A DNA stretch of 64,000 nucleotides from Rhynchopus euleeides (GCA_963210315.1 OY723289.1:744001-808000); one strand, 5' to 3'. Counted from the stretch's first letter, positions 22,804 to 34,229 are shown. Notes: a model not told the origin generated them from the letters alone. A program made the numbers and translations.

Positions 22804-23951
22804 GGGGGGGTCAAATGCCACCCTTTTACGTGGACAAACACGATTTTTCAAAAAACCGGCGCAGAGGCCCCAAAGCCCCCGTAAACCCTCCAAACCCCCC
22901 CAGATCGGTCCGGAAACCCATCGAACCCCACTTTTCCACCATTCCGGGCACCTCAGGTGCCCGAATTGGGGTACCTAAATTTTGTGCCACCGTTTGGTAC
23001 CGGACAGTGCCACTGTGTGGGAGGTTGGAAAAGAAAATGCCCCAACACACCACATCTGAGGGTTGCAATGCATGTTGCTTGCCAACCACGTCATCCGGTG
23101 GGTGTCAGGCGCTATGTAGGTGGCATTAGCCAGGTCTTCGATGAGTTCTGGCTTGTATATGTACCTCCCTGCCACCATGCACCGGGAGGCTGCCTGTAGG
23201 TACGGAACAAGTCCAGATGGTCGTGTGATTCCTGTGCAGCAGTGCTCCACAACCGGGATGTGTTGACAACGACTGTTGCAACACGAGCTGTACATTCCGG
23301 GAACACACGAAGTGCGCTGTCGTGGTACCCATTGTGCCAGAATTGGTAGTTGCTGCGGTCTACTTTGCCTGGCCCAAGAGCACTGGTACTGAACGGTGCA
23401 ATATGCGTGGCGAGGTGAATGCAACGGAAGGGCGCAAAGTCAATACAGCTCTCGGATGGCGGGTGGTGGTGCCACTAGTGTGTGACGTTCACTCGAGGAT
23501 ACAACGCATCACAATGAATCAGCAACCGTGGACCGAGTACAATACGCTCTCTGTGGCTGGTGTGGGGGACAAAGGCAGTGCCTGTGCCGCAGGCAGGGAG
23601 GTACATATACAAGCCAGAACACATCGAAGACCTGGCTCATGCCACCTACATAGCGCCTGACACCCACCGGATGACGTGGTTGGCAAGCAACATGCATTGC
23701 AACCCTCAGATGTGGTGTGTTGGGGCATTTTCTTTTCCAACCTCCCACACAGTGGCACTGTCCGGTACCAAACGGTGGCACAAAATTTAGGTACCCCAAT
23801 TCGGGCACCTGAGGTGCCCGGAATGGTGGAAAAGTGGGGTTCGATGGGTTTCCGGACCGATCTGGGGGGGTTTGGAGGGTTTACGGGGGCTTTGGGGCCT
23901 CTGCGCCGGTTTTTTGAAAAATCGTGTTTGTCACCCCCATTTGACCCCCCC
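22804..23951. mobile_element. foldback element with ~365-bp inverted arms, TA-flanked
   Basis: The left arm (22804-23173) and right arm (23592-23951) are near-perfect reverse complements around a ~420-bp spacer. The termini are GGGGGGGTCAAATG, with TA immediately outside on both sides. Each arm encodes the same 60-odd-residue open segment reading outward (AGRYIYKPE... to GTKRWHKI), with only a couple of substitutions between arms. No transposase domain was recognised. The lone TA duplication suggests a Tc1/mariner-type mobiliser, but the C/G-rich flanks make this tentative. Confidence 0.8.
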
Positions 23952-24349
23952 TACCCCCCCCCCCCCACCCTCTGCCTACCATTGTGTACCACCATCCCCA
24001 CCCCCCCCAATCCCCGCAAGTTAAAGTCTGTATTCTTTTTTGCGCACGGTCAGATTCACCGCCATATGTGTCCATTGCATCTGTCATCACACACACGTGA
24101 ATATGTGCATAATCGATTCGAATAATATGTGCACATGCGCAGTATGCTGCAAATTGAAATATCCTCCTAAATATGTGCAGAACACACCAAGAGGACCCTG
24201 CTCTATTATTGCATGATATTCACTGTCACACACACACCCTTCCCGATTCCACCGGACATGCTATTAAGGCGATACGGCCTGCGCAAAGAAAACAAAAATG
24301 CTCTGACAATGCTCCACACGCCCCACCCACACCGGATGCCTGGGGTGTG

Positions 24350-25162
24350 CTACAGGCGGGGTTTGAGGGGGTGGAGGTGGGAGACGTCGTCGTAGCCGTC
24401 CACGGTGCACGCGACATGTCCGCTGCGCTGCCGGAGCAGCCTGAGCGAGGTCACCCCTGTGTTGCGCAGGGTGAAGGGGCGGTACCGCACCGACACGGCC
24501 TTCGGGCCCTCCGAGTCGATCTGCAGGGCAAGCAGCACCGTCAGCAGCTTGCCGAAGAGCTCCCCGTGCCCCACCACGACGTGGCTCCGCTTCGGGTTCT
24601 CACGCGCCTCCTCCCGCAGCCAGTCGGCGATGCGCTGCACCCGCGCCTCCTGCGTCGAGAGCTGCTCAAGCGACCCGTCGCTCCACTGCTTAGCAGGGTT
24701 GCCGTGGAAGCCGTGCAGCTCGACGTCGTACTCCGCCTGGATCTGCTCAGGGGTGAGGCCGCGATAGGAGTCGTCGCTTTTGCTGACAAGCCCCTGCAGC
24801 TCGTAGACATCGCGGTGGCACACATAGCGCAAGGGCATGCCCTGCAGCGACTTGCGCATCTGCTGCAGCGTCTGCAGGTTGCGCAGCATCGGCCCGCAGA
24901 TAACCACCACCTCGCTGCGTGCCGCCAGGCCTTCGATCGCAGGGGCCCAGTGCCTTCCCAGCGCAGCGGCCTGGCTGGTGCCGATGTCCGTCAGGGCAGG
25001 GTCGACCTTCCGTTCCCTGAGGTATGTCCGCACCCCCTCCTCGCGTGTCATCTGGCGGCGCAGCATCTGCTCCATGACGCGGTCGGCAATCACATTGTCC
25101 TCGCTCTCCCCATGCCTGATGAGCACCACGCGCTTCCCAGGCAGAGCGAAACCCTCCGGCAT
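24350..25162 (-). CDS. histidine phosphatase superfamily (phosphoglycerate mutase-like) protein
   Basis: A 270-residue branch-1 histidine phosphatase/phosphoglycerate-mutase-like enzyme. The phosphohistidine motif LIRHGES puts the nucleophile at His17 with Arg16. Arg94 in GPMLRNLQT is the usual phosphate-binding Arg, Glu121 lies in the acid/base region, and the second catalytic His199 is in VVVGHGELFGK. Length fits broad-specificity phosphatases of this family rather than cofactor-dependent glycolytic PGAM, whose TxERH-type regions are not evident. The reaction is hydrolysis or transfer of a phosphomonoester; the substrate is unknown. There is no signal peptide or membrane segment, suggesting a cytosolic protein. 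The ATG at 25162 (CCCAACATG) is the first in frame. No introns. Confidence 0.88.
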   Translation of the reverse strand: MPEGFALPGKRVVLIRHGESEDNVIADRVMEQMLRRQMTREEGVRTYLRERKVDPALTDIGTSQAAALGRHWAPAIEGLAARSEVVVICGPMLRNLQTLQQMRKSLQGMPLRYVCHRDVYELQGLVSKSDDSYRGLTPEQIQAEYDVELHGFHGNPAKQWSDGSLEQLSTQEARVQRIADWLREEARENPKRSHVVVGHGELFGKLLTVLLALQIDSEGPKAVSVRYRPFTLRNTGVTSLRLLRQRSGHVACTVDGYDDVSHLHPLKPRL

Positions 25163-27229
25163 GTTGGGCAAAAAACACTCTCAACAAAGGAGGTGTGTCT
25201 GTGTCGGCAGGCAGGCAGGCCACCCTCCTGCTGGCGTGTGTGTGTGGCATGGCAGTGGAAGTGGAGCGGCAGGACCTACCCCCCATTCCCCACCCGAAGC
25301 GCCTGCACTAACCTCACGCAACAACCACCTTCAAAATGAAGTCCTCCTAGTGGGTGGGGATGGGTGGGCGTGGGGGCATCCGATTCCACATCATTTGACA
25401 CAAGCTGCTTCACATCGAGAGGATAGGTCGGGGGGTCGGGTACAGGTCGGATAGGAGGGCACACAACACGCTTCTTGCAGCGTCGGTTGCAGGGAAGTTG
25501 CAGCGGCGGCCCGTCCCTCCCCCTCCCCCGCCCCGACCTCCCCAACAGCTGATACAAAGGCGATACCATGGCACAGCAGGGCCCTGTTTTCAAGGAGTAG
25601 ACGCAAGCTGGGCACTCCAGCAGGGCGGCGGGGGGGTTGAGAGGAGGCCAGATGGCCTCGACTCTTCGTTGAGAATACCCTTCGTCCCGTCGAGAACAGA
25701 GAAGGGGGAGAGAGGGAAGGGGGGGCAGAGGGTAGGTGGGGGGTGGTTTCTTCCACAATAACAGAGGGATAGAGAGATGTGCGTTGTTATTTTGTAATAT
25801 TTCATCTCCTCCTTTTTTTTTTGAAAAGAAGCCCAAACCGGCACTCCCAGTGGGAGGGGAGGGGGGGCGTGGGATGGGGAAGACCCCCTTTTTGGATCGT
25901 CGTGCCCTTCTTGCCCCCCCCCCCCCCCATCACACACGTGTGGTGGGGAGGGATGTGCCAGCTCGGGGAGGACCCCCGAAGACAGGGCGGCATACAGGCA
26001 GGTCGAGGCGCTTGCTATGAATTTTCGATATAACGACATGGAGGGGTGGAAGTGGACGGGGTGTGTGTTTCGTCAGCAGCCAGAAAGCTGTGACGTGTGC
26101 GCGTTCTATCCCCCATTCCCGCCACACTCCTCCCCTGTGCCCCACCCACACTCCTCCGCAGCAGTATAGGGCTGTTGTTTGTACGATAAAGCCTTTACAA
26201 AGAGTTGCCTCTCTGCTGCCCAAAAAAAGCGCTGTGCCCGCCATCTATTTTGACACTGAACAGGAGGCCATGTCTGCCTGGTATAAATAATGCGTTTGAC
26301 GCTTCCACCGCTCCAAAAGAGCTCTGCTCTGCTCCCTTGATGATGGGGTGTGAAGCACATGCGAACACAAGGTATAGCGAAGAATACACACAGAAAGGAG
26401 CAGGCCACCCATCGAAACCACACCCCCCACTCATGGGTGTGCTAAAATAATATAAGGAAGCACCCGAACTCGAGGACAAACGGGCCAGATGGATAGATCT
26501 CACATGCCACACAGGGCTTGTCACACACCCACATCACTTCGCCGCACCCTCGTGTGGGCCGGTGGCGCCGAATACACAAAACAGACCAACGCACATCCGC
26601 TCACCAGCAAGGGAGGGTGAGAGGGTGGGCGGGGCGGGGTCGCATAGGGGAACTTTTGGGTGTCTTTTGCATTTCTTGGCTTCACTTGGGGAGTAAATGG
26701 GGAAGGGCGGGGAGGCTTGCTCCACAACCTCTCCCCATACACAAAGGGGGTGCAGTGAAGTCGAGATAAGGTAGGGGCGGGGGTGGGGCAGGGTTGGGCC
26801 TCCACACGCCGTGGCAAAGCCTCAGCGGAGGGCGTCTATTATCCAGGCTCAGTCGTGCGAAAAAGCGAGCTGTTTTGTTCGGGCTTTTCGCAGTGCGAAA
26901 CGCGAGCTCGTCCTTCAGGGGCTTTCAGCGGCGAAACAAAAAGGCATGGAAAAAAAGCCTGCTGCAAAAAAACTCTCGCTTTTTTCGCCGTAAAGCCTGC
27001 AATAGCTAGACCCCCCTCCATTTTTTTGTCGGGGGAGTTCTCTTTTCTTACTTCACCTTAAATCGAAGCCTCCCGAAAGGCATTTATTTTGCCTGCCTTT
27101 CTGAAGCGAGGGTAAACATATAAACAAAGGGTGAAGGGGCGGGGGGGAGGATATCTGCCGTTGCCAAAGTATGGCTATAACACGTTGCGCCACGCATAGC
27201 GTGGCGTGGGTCGGCTGCTACAAATTCAC
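25163..27229. other. gene-free interval
   Basis: Contains polypyrimidine/polypurine tracts (25600-25760, 25855-25930) and no convincing exon. Nothing else recognised. Confidence 0.4.
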
Positions 27230-27606
27230 TCACATCCGCTGGCGCTTCTTCGGCGCACCCGGCGCGGATGAGCTCGGCGGTGCCGCCTATAATATGGGCA
27301 GGGCGTGTGATAGTCCAATGATAGGCAACAATGTAGAGAACAGCACGGTACAATATATCCAGGATCAACCTCTCCTTTCAGTATCCCCCCCCCCACTGTG
27401 TGGGCGGCACCCCCTCCCCCTACCCTCGCAACGGCACACCCTCCGCAGCTCACCCACCCCCTTTGCGGCAGGTTGGTGCCTGCCGTCGACGAGCCAGACT
27501 GCCAGCAGAGGGGCAAACCCTTGACTTTGCATACCTCTGCCTGCCCCTGCATAGAAGCATCGCACGACAGAGGGCGCTCAAACAGAGCCCACTCGGAGCG
27601 CTTCAT
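27230..27606 (-). CDS. possible small two-exon gene (69 residues)
   Basis: A candidate ORF from the ATG at 27606 runs in frame to a GTGAGC donor (exon 27606-27454). A TATTATAG acceptor leads to a second phase-0 exon (27286-27230) ending in the basic motif PKKRQRM and a stop. The predicted protein begins MKRSEWALFERPL and has no recognised domain; the C-terminal basic cluster could be a nuclear signal. Support is only splice-site quality, phase match and strand agreement with all neighbours, so it may be spurious. Confidence 0.3.
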
Positions 27607-28004
27607 GTTCGCTGGTTGTAGTGTATTATGCACGTCCTATGCCATGTGGGTGTGTCGGTGTGCACACACTCACACATGTGGTCACACCAAGGAAGCCGCA
27701 CAGGCTCACTTTTGACGGCCAGCACGAACACCACGCCTACCTGCAGGAGAGGAGACGAGGAACCCACTGCGGTGCACACTACACTTCGCACTCTGCAAGA
27801 ACCGCACACAGGCTGCTCTACCGCACACCTGTGCACCCAACAAAACCTTATAAGTCGCGAAGCGGGGCTGGGGAGCTGGGGTTGGGGGTCGGGGGCCAGG
27901 GGCATCGCGTCTTGGTGTACACTCTACATCTAGATATCACCACATTGGGGGTCAGAAGGGGTCAGAAGGGGGTCGGAGTAACAGGGGAGGGGGGGTGGGG
28001 AAGG

Positions 28005-28919
28005 CTAGCTCACCCGCAGCAGCCCCTCCAGCTGCTGGATCTGGGCCCCCCGGGCGGAGATCTCCTGCTGCTGCGCCTGCACCACGCCCACGATATGCGA
28101 CAGCTCCAGCACAGCCTGCTGCATTGCACCTTGCAGACTGTGCTGGTGGTCAGCAAGGGACACAGACCGCGCCTGAACCAGCGACAAAACCTCGCAGACT
28201 CTCTGATACTCCGCATGCTGCTCTGCAGCGCTATGCTCGCACTGGGCGAGCTCGGCACGGAGAGAGTCTGACTCTAAAGACGCATCACGCAGCTGCGCAG
28301 CCTGTTCGGCCTGCTTGCAGCTGGCAGCATCTTTGAAAGCTTCGAAATTGCTCGATATCTGCATCAACACTGTGATGCTGTCACGCTCCCCCCTCTCCGC
28401 ACCCAGCGCAGCCTCCAGATGGTCCACCTGGCGCTGCAGGGAGTGCATCTGCTCCGCTTGCTCCGCCGCAGCTGTGGCATCGGCCTGCGGCACCCACCTC
28501 TCATGGAGGGCGGTCTCCCTCTCCTGCAGCAGCTCTGTCCGCTCGTTCAGGGCACGCTCCCGCTCGTCCAGGAGGCGGGCCGCTGTCTCCATCTCACGCT
28601 TCATCCGCTCTGCGTTGTTCCGCAGCTCCTTTACAATCGCCTCCTTCTCCCGCACCACGCGCTCGCGCTCCTCCAGCATGCGCTGCCGCAGGGCCAGGTC
28701 GTCGAGGCCTGCCGTGGCGGAGGTGCCTCTGGCAGGCGGGGAGGCGCTGGTGCGGGTCATGTGGGGCAGGTTCTGCATGTGGAGGGCGTCATGGCGGGGC
28801 CAAGGGTCCCGTTTGTCGCTCCCCGGGCAGGTAGAGGAGTCGCGCACCACGGCGTAGGGGAGGCCCCGGGCCCCTGGGGGTGTCGAGGGCACCCAGTGCG
28901 ACATCACAGGGAAGTCCAT
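28005..28919 (-). CDS. coiled-coil protein
   Basis: A predicted protein of 304 residues. The first ~85 residues are disordered and rich in Pro, Ser and Arg. The remainder is almost entirely alpha-helical coiled coil (for example RMLEERERVVREKEAIVKEL, then Gln/Ala/Glu-rich heptads) up to QIQQLEGLLRVS at the end. It is probably structural or a scaffold, but no family can be named. The start at 28919 (MDFPVMSHW) is the first ATG of the frame after a plausible acceptor (CCACGCAG, about 32 nt upstream); an out-of-frame ATG precedes it, so Met6 or another start is possible. No introns are evident. Confidence 0.7.
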   Translation of the reverse strand: MDFPVMSHWVPSTPPGARGLPYAVVRDSSTCPGSDKRDPWPRHDALHMQNLPHMTRTSASPPARGTSATAGLDDLALRQRMLEERERVVREKEAIVKELRNNAERMKREMETAARLLDERERALNERTELLQERETALHERWVPQADATAAAEQAEQMHSLQRQVDHLEAALGAERGERDSITVLMQISSNFEAFKDAASCKQAEQAAQLRDASLESDSLRAELAQCEHSAAEQHAEYQRVCEVLSLVQARSVSLADHQHSLQGAMQQAVLELSHIVGVVQAQQQEISARGAQIQQLEGLLRVS

Positions 28920-29743
28920 CGTGGCATTTGGTGTGTGCCGTGCATTTCCTCTGCGTGGGTTGGAGTGGGATGGGGGTGGTGTTGAGGACTCTAAAAAAAA
29001 ACGTCGATGGCTTCCTTCGGTGGGCAGATTGTGTTGCCTTTCTGCAAGATGCCCGTTTGTTTGTCCGGTTGCTGTGGATACGCCTGGATGGGCCACCAGC
29101 CAACCCTGGTCAGGGGGAGGACCTGCTGGCTTGGGTCAGCCAGGGTGCAAGCGCAAGGAGTGGGGTATGAAGGGTATGCGCAGTGGGAGCCCGAGTGGGG
29201 TGGGTGGGTGGGGGCAACCGTTCTCATCTATATATATTCGCTGCTGCGGCAGCGGACTCTCTTTGGTTTTTTTTGCAAAAGAAACGGCAAGGGGGCCACA
29301 AAAGGCCTCGATGCATTTTGCAGACATCACTCATCAGTCATCATGCCACCCACCACCTAGTGATGGGTTCACTCTCACAGCCTCCCCGCCCCACCCTGGC
29401 AAGGGTGGAGGGGCGAGGGGATTGGGAAGAGTTAAACAAGCTCAAACGACCCATTCTTTTGGTCACATTCAAGGGGTGGGTGGTGTGCGGAGGATCCGGC
29501 GAGGGAATGCGGAGGAGCGGCACGAGAGCAGGCCACGCCACACACAGAGGTGTGTGTCATTTCCTCTCCAACCCCGACCCCCAACCCAGAGATGCAGGAG
29601 ATGTCAAAGAGGGGGGGGAACCCCATCAAAGCGGAACACTTTGTGTTTGGGCCTCCCAAACCGAGAGACCTCCTACGGAAAAAATGCCACACCATAAGGC
29701 TACATGATACATGATACCTAACGGCACACCACGGCATCTCTCA
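28920..29743. other. intergenic region
   Basis: Between the coiled-coil gene start and the stop of the following gene. A/T-rich patches near 28990-29000 and 29258-29280; no coding signal seen. Confidence 0.4.
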
Positions 29744-31597
29744 TCAGACAGGCTTTGGAGCAAGATCGAAGACGAGCGGCTGATACTCACTCGCTTTATA
29801 CAGCTCGGCGAGAACCGGGCAGAACTCAATGCTTGTCCTCCCTGGGTCGCATGCCAAGGACAGAGTATACCCTTCCCTGGTCACCCTGTGGGAAAACTGG
29901 TTCCAGATGACGTCGAGCCGAGGGGGCCACTTCTGCCACACCGTCCGACGCGATCTCCGAAGCTTCTGCTGCCCCCCGCTTGAGCCCTTGCCATCCGCCT
30001 CCCTTCCTCCACCCCCTCCACCACGCGGCCTGTAGAAGAACACGACACACGACACCTCCGCTGGCGGCCCGGGCACCCCCTGAGGCCTCAGGCTCAAAGC
30101 CCTCCTGCTTGCCGCCTCCCCAGGCCCACTCCGCACCCTGCTCTGGAATGCCCTGGTGGCGATGCGAGGCACACCACCACCACCACCACCACCGGCAACC
30201 CCCAGCCCCGCCTCCTCTGAGCTGCTGTGCCACCCCAGGCGCAGCCCAGGCAGCTTCGCTGCGGAGGGGCCCACTGCAGGCAGGGCTGCGGGCCCTGCAG
30301 GGCCTGTTGTTGAGTTGGGGCAGCCGTCTGCATTGCCCGCGGAGCGGGCGTCGGGGGAGGGGGAGCGTGGCGGCGGGGGGGCGTGTGGGGGGGGCTCTGC
30401 GCCTGCCTGGCCCCGCGACCCGCCCCGGGAGGAGGTGCGGATTGCGATGACCGCCTCGATGCGGGAGTGGGGGAGGCGGGCGCCTGCGGATTTGGCGGAT
30501 TTTCTGCTGGCGGGCTGTGCCATCCTCCTGAGGGTGTCGACGTCCTTCAGCACCTCGCGGGGCACGGCATGCGGGGTCGGGTCGCAGCGGTACACCGCGG
30601 GGCTGACCTGCGCGCTGGGGGCTACCGCGCAGCCCCCAGGCGTGCCGCACCGGGACGGCGACAGGGCAGCCCCAGCCCCCCTCTCCGCAACAACACAGGG
30701 CAGCGGGCCACTCCCCCCCGCAACACGGGCGGTGCCGCCAGCAGGAGGGCACGCTGGGCTCGGGGGCAGTGTGGCGACCACTCCCGGGTTCTGATTCTGC
30801 TGGGGTGTGGTGGGGGTGGGGTCGAGGGTGGTGGTGGTGGTGGTGGTGGTGGCGGCTTTCCCAGGGAGGGGCGTGTCGGTGTCGCGCAGCGCCAGCTGCA
30901 GCGGTGTTTCCGTGCGGTGGGGCGCTGCGTTGGGGAAGATATGCGGGTGGAGCGCGTCTAGAAACTCACACTTCCTCCTGAGGCTGTCAAATCCCCCGTT
31001 GGAGGGGTGTAAGGAAGGGGCAAACACCGAGGCGATGTTGAACAGCCCGAGGAGGAAGGTTTTGATGCTGACGCTGGAGCCGCAGCGGTCCGACTCCCAG
31101 TCGTCCAGAGCGACAGGCTTTGGGGGTATGTAAGCCGGATGGTGGGTGAAGGGGCAGAGGGTGTGGAGGACCCGCTCGACGAACCAGCAGTACTGCGGCT
31201 TCGACAGCCCCTGGGGGGAGGGGGTGCCCATCTCGACAAGTGTGTTCCACCAGTGGACCAGGCGGGTGTAGAGGCGGGCATTCCTCGCGAGTATTTCGAA
31301 GACAACAACCTCGTCTGCCATTGCGGAGAAGAGGAAGCCATCCGGGACCTGATGCAGCCCAGACACGACGAGGTATTTCACTGTCCGTGCAAGGATTTTG
31401 ACCGTGTCTTTCATCTTCACCCCGCGCTCGCTGTGGGATGTGGTGAGCAGTGCCTTGTCCACCCGGGTCTGCATGCACCCCCGCCACACCTTGTCGGCCT
31501 CAGGCTTTGCAGGGAGGTCATCACGCCGCAGAGAGAGGACAGCCTGCCAGACAGGCGCTGTCCAGTCGTCAAAAGGCTTCTGGTCTATCAGGCGCAT
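29744..31597 (-). CDS. large hypothetical protein with conserved-looking N-domain
   Basis: A 617-residue frame. Residues 1 to about 225 look globular and mostly helical (VKILARTVKYLVV, ILARNARLYTRLVHWWNTL, SKPQYCWFVERVLHTLC, VALDDWESDRCGSSVSIKTF), ending in a hydrophobic LLGLFNIASVFA. The middle (~225-530) is low complexity, with runs of Thr (from a CAC/GTG microsatellite at about 30825-30852), Gly, Pro and Ala. A compact C-terminal ~75 residues (WPPRLDVIWNQFSHRV onward) again looks folded. The N-domain pattern, a DW-D-G segment followed by a Leu/Phe-rich helix, resembles uncharacterised ciliate and flagellate proteins, but I cannot name the family. No intron is required, although the repetitive middle could contain one. 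The ATG at 31597 follows a CTTCTCGCTGCA context. Confidence 0.75.
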   Translation of the reverse strand: MRLIDQKPFDDWTAPVWQAVLSLRRDDLPAKPEADKVWRGCMQTRVDKALLTTSHSERGVKMKDTVKILARTVKYLVVSGLHQVPDGFLFSAMADEVVVFEILARNARLYTRLVHWWNTLVEMGTPSPQGLSKPQYCWFVERVLHTLCPFTHHPAYIPPKPVALDDWESDRCGSSVSIKTFLLGLFNIASVFAPSLHPSNGGFDSLRRKCEFLDALHPHIFPNAAPHRTETPLQLALRDTDTPLPGKAATTTTTTTTLDPTPTTPQQNQNPGVVATLPPSPACPPAGGTARVAGGSGPLPCVVAERGAGAALSPSRCGTPGGCAVAPSAQVSPAVYRCDPTPHAVPREVLKDVDTLRRMAQPASRKSAKSAGARLPHSRIEAVIAIRTSSRGGSRGQAGAEPPPHAPPPPRSPSPDARSAGNADGCPNSTTGPAGPAALPAVGPSAAKLPGLRLGWHSSSEEAGLGVAGGGGGGGVPRIATRAFQSRVRSGPGEAASRRALSLRPQGVPGPPAEVSCVVFFYRPRGGGGGGREADGKGSSGGQQKLRRSRRTVWQKWPPRLDVIWNQFSHRVTREGYTLSLACDPGRTSIEFCPVLAELYKASEYQPLVFDLAPKPV

Positions 31598-33007
31598 TGC
31601 AGCGAGAAGACACCTTTCCCCGGCGGGGCAGGTTGAGTGTGTGTAACGTGTATCAGGCGGTAGTTGGAATGGGCTCCTCTACCGGTTGCGCTGGAGGCTG
31701 CGCAAGGCGTGCTCGGATTGGTGACGCATGGACCCCCCCTTGCTGGGGTGTACCGCGTCAGTGGGTATTCTGCTGGGGACCCTGCGCAAGTTGTGTCGTG
31801 TCGCAGCCTGTGAGTGGTGGTGGTGGTGGTGAACAACCCTTCCCAAAGGGCCACCATCGGAAACCAAACTCTCTAAAAGGATGAAATTTTCCACAAAAAG
31901 AAAACGCACTGCTGGGTGGGGAAGGGGCTGGGGTGGGCTTCACTCGGCGGCCACACAAGAGCTGTGTTCTTTTTGTCGCCAACGCTAGTCAACAGAGGCA
32001 ATGGGTCTTCCCACTGGCGGATTTTGCCTTTGGGCTGCTGCTGTGGAACACTTTGCTCGGGCCATATCTCGGGATAGTGTATGGATGCCCTGCCCAGGTT
32101 GGGGCGGGCAGATGCGCACACTCGAATTGGGAGCTGGTTGACTTCTTCTGTCTGGCAGTCACCCAGGCAAAACGAACCAACAGTTGCACACAACAACTGC
32201 AACACCCAGCGCCCTCTACACTCCCCCCGATGGGTAGGGGATGCAAAAGAGACGCACCAAACCCCACAGCACGGCAGCTTCGGAGAGCAGGGGTCGGAAA
32301 AAATCGGGCAGTATACCCTATCCTACCCGACCCCCACCCCCACCCCTATTTTCGTTCTCTCGGCCCTGCAGTTCGGCCTGTTGATAGCCTAGAGGGCGAG
32401 ACGTTTTACGTTGTTCCTAGGCGAGAAGTGCGCTACTCCATTCAAGAGCGAATCGCGCGCGAATATCACAGTGGGAGGGGTGCCTGCCTGCGGAAAGGGT
32501 GCTCACCTGAAAAGTTGCACATTCCACACATACGAACTGATTGGTTCGTTAGTTTTCTGTAGCACTTTGGCAGGCGAAGGCCGGTGGCCCTCTCTTTTTG
32601 AGGCGCAGAGCCACACACGCCACTCCACCCGACCCGCAGACAGTTAGGAGGTGTGGGGCGAGCTCCGAACGCCATAGCCTGCCAGCACATACGCATGGAC
32701 AGGAGAGCCCATGGCTGTGCACCGAGGCCTTGAGCAGCAGGTATATGGACACACATGGCCTGTCCTGTGATATTTGGCACACAGCTCGTCTACAGACCTC
32801 TTCGAATAACAGAATGAAATGGGAATAATAGCGCACACCACACGCGGCACCCCATCCCTGCGTGTTTCTTTGGGCGAATCAGTGTGATCATACAAAAGGG
32901 CCGAGGAGGAGAAAGAGGTGGGGAACGGAGATGAAGAATCAACTAGCAACTGTCAACCGGATACCGAACACACACTCACACACACACGCGTGCGCGCGCG
33001 AAGCTTT

Positions 33008-33229
33008 TTGGAAAAGTGGCACACAAAAGGGGGGGCGGGGGCAGGTCAGCCGACCCACTCTTCAGACCCACAGCACCAACGCCACTCTGCTTCAGAAGCA
33101 CTGCCGCATTGCCCAGCTGCGCTGCAAGAGAGAGAGCTCTGAAGGCAGAGACCCTCCTGCTGCAGGGACTGACACCTCCTGCAGCCCTTCCTTTGCGTGG
33201 CAGAGGCACGCCCGCAACAGGGCGCAGGT
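33008..33229. repeat. dispersed repeat, copy 1 of 2
   Basis: Shares ~220 bp (GGAAAAGTGGCACACAAAAG to GGCACGCCCGCAACAGGGC) with 61685-61921. The copies differ by small indels that break any common reading frame, so it is more likely a mobile-element remnant or non-coding RNA-derived sequence than an exon. Confidence 0.85.
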
Positions 33230-34007
33230 GGGCGCACATCCAGCTACACACACCAGGTGTGGCTCTATTTTGGGGGTATTTTGGCCGATTTTCGAAATCC
33301 TATTTTGGTTTTTTTGCACTTTTTTTGGGTGCTTTTTTGCACGATTTCTGTGCCTCAGACACAGATTTTGGTGTGATTTTTGCGCTATTTTGATTCACTC
33401 GGCCTGACCGATGCATACGATTCGAAAAAATGGCGAAAAAATCGCTATCAACAACGGTGAACGAATGGAGGTAGATGGGGAAGTGGAAGGACACAGCACG
33501 CCCTCTCACTGATCGCCATCTGTACACTACCTCTCTGTTCAAGGCGGTCAGTGTCACTTGATGGCGCTGCACACAAATCACTGCTACATCCCAGGGCGCC
33601 TTCCCTTGTGAGAATAGCGGAACTTCTGCGGTTGCAGTTTGGTGGTTGAGGCCGGCGGTGATATCACTTTGGTGACTGTGCTTCCTTCCCCCTGAGCTCG
33701 ATCAGATCCAGGTCGACCTGGTGCTGCGTGGCTCCTGGTGTGTTATCTCTTTGCTTCCTCGCACACATACACGTGGTTCCGCGAATCGCCACGGATGCCC
33801 ACCAAGTCGAACCCGAAACATGATCACGGGCCCACGACGACCCTTTCGAGATGTCATGGCCGCAAGCCCGCAAACCCGATCGCATTCGCAAGGTGGTTCG
33901 TCTCTTAGAGATCAGTGCTCGGGCCCAGCCTCCCGCGAGGGTGCTGGAACCGACATGCCGCAGCCCCGTACGCGCAAGGGCTTGGCTCCAAGACCAGGCA
34001 CATGCCA

Positions 34008-34071
34008 CAGGGGGGTGTGGGGGGCGGAGCCCCCCAGCCGCCGGAGGCCACGGTAGCGAACGTCTGTTGGC
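34008..34071. repeat. dispersed palindromic repeat, copy 3
   Basis: GGGGGGCGGAGCCCCCCAGC palindrome plus the CCGCCGGAGGCCACGGTAGC tail. Confidence 0.8.
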
Positions 34072-34166
34072 CTGGCTCCATAGTCGCATACGCTCAAGTA
34101 CAACACAACTGACAGATAGCACATGTCGCATGGGGGGACGATAAATTGTCGCGCAAAGACACGCCA

Positions 34167-34229
34167 CAGGGGGGTCTGGGGGGCGGAGCCCCCCAGCCGC
34201 CGGAGGCCACGGTAGTGAACATCTGTTGG
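34167..34229. repeat. dispersed palindromic repeat, copy 4
   Basis: Same core as copy 3; the tail reads GGTAGTGAACATCTGTTGG. It lies only 160 bp from copy 3 in the same orientation. Confidence 0.8.

Noticed and set aside
25163..25171. Three-codon upstream extension of the histidine-phosphatase frame
   Set aside because: It would start at TTG; the ATG at 25162 gives a normal family N-terminus.
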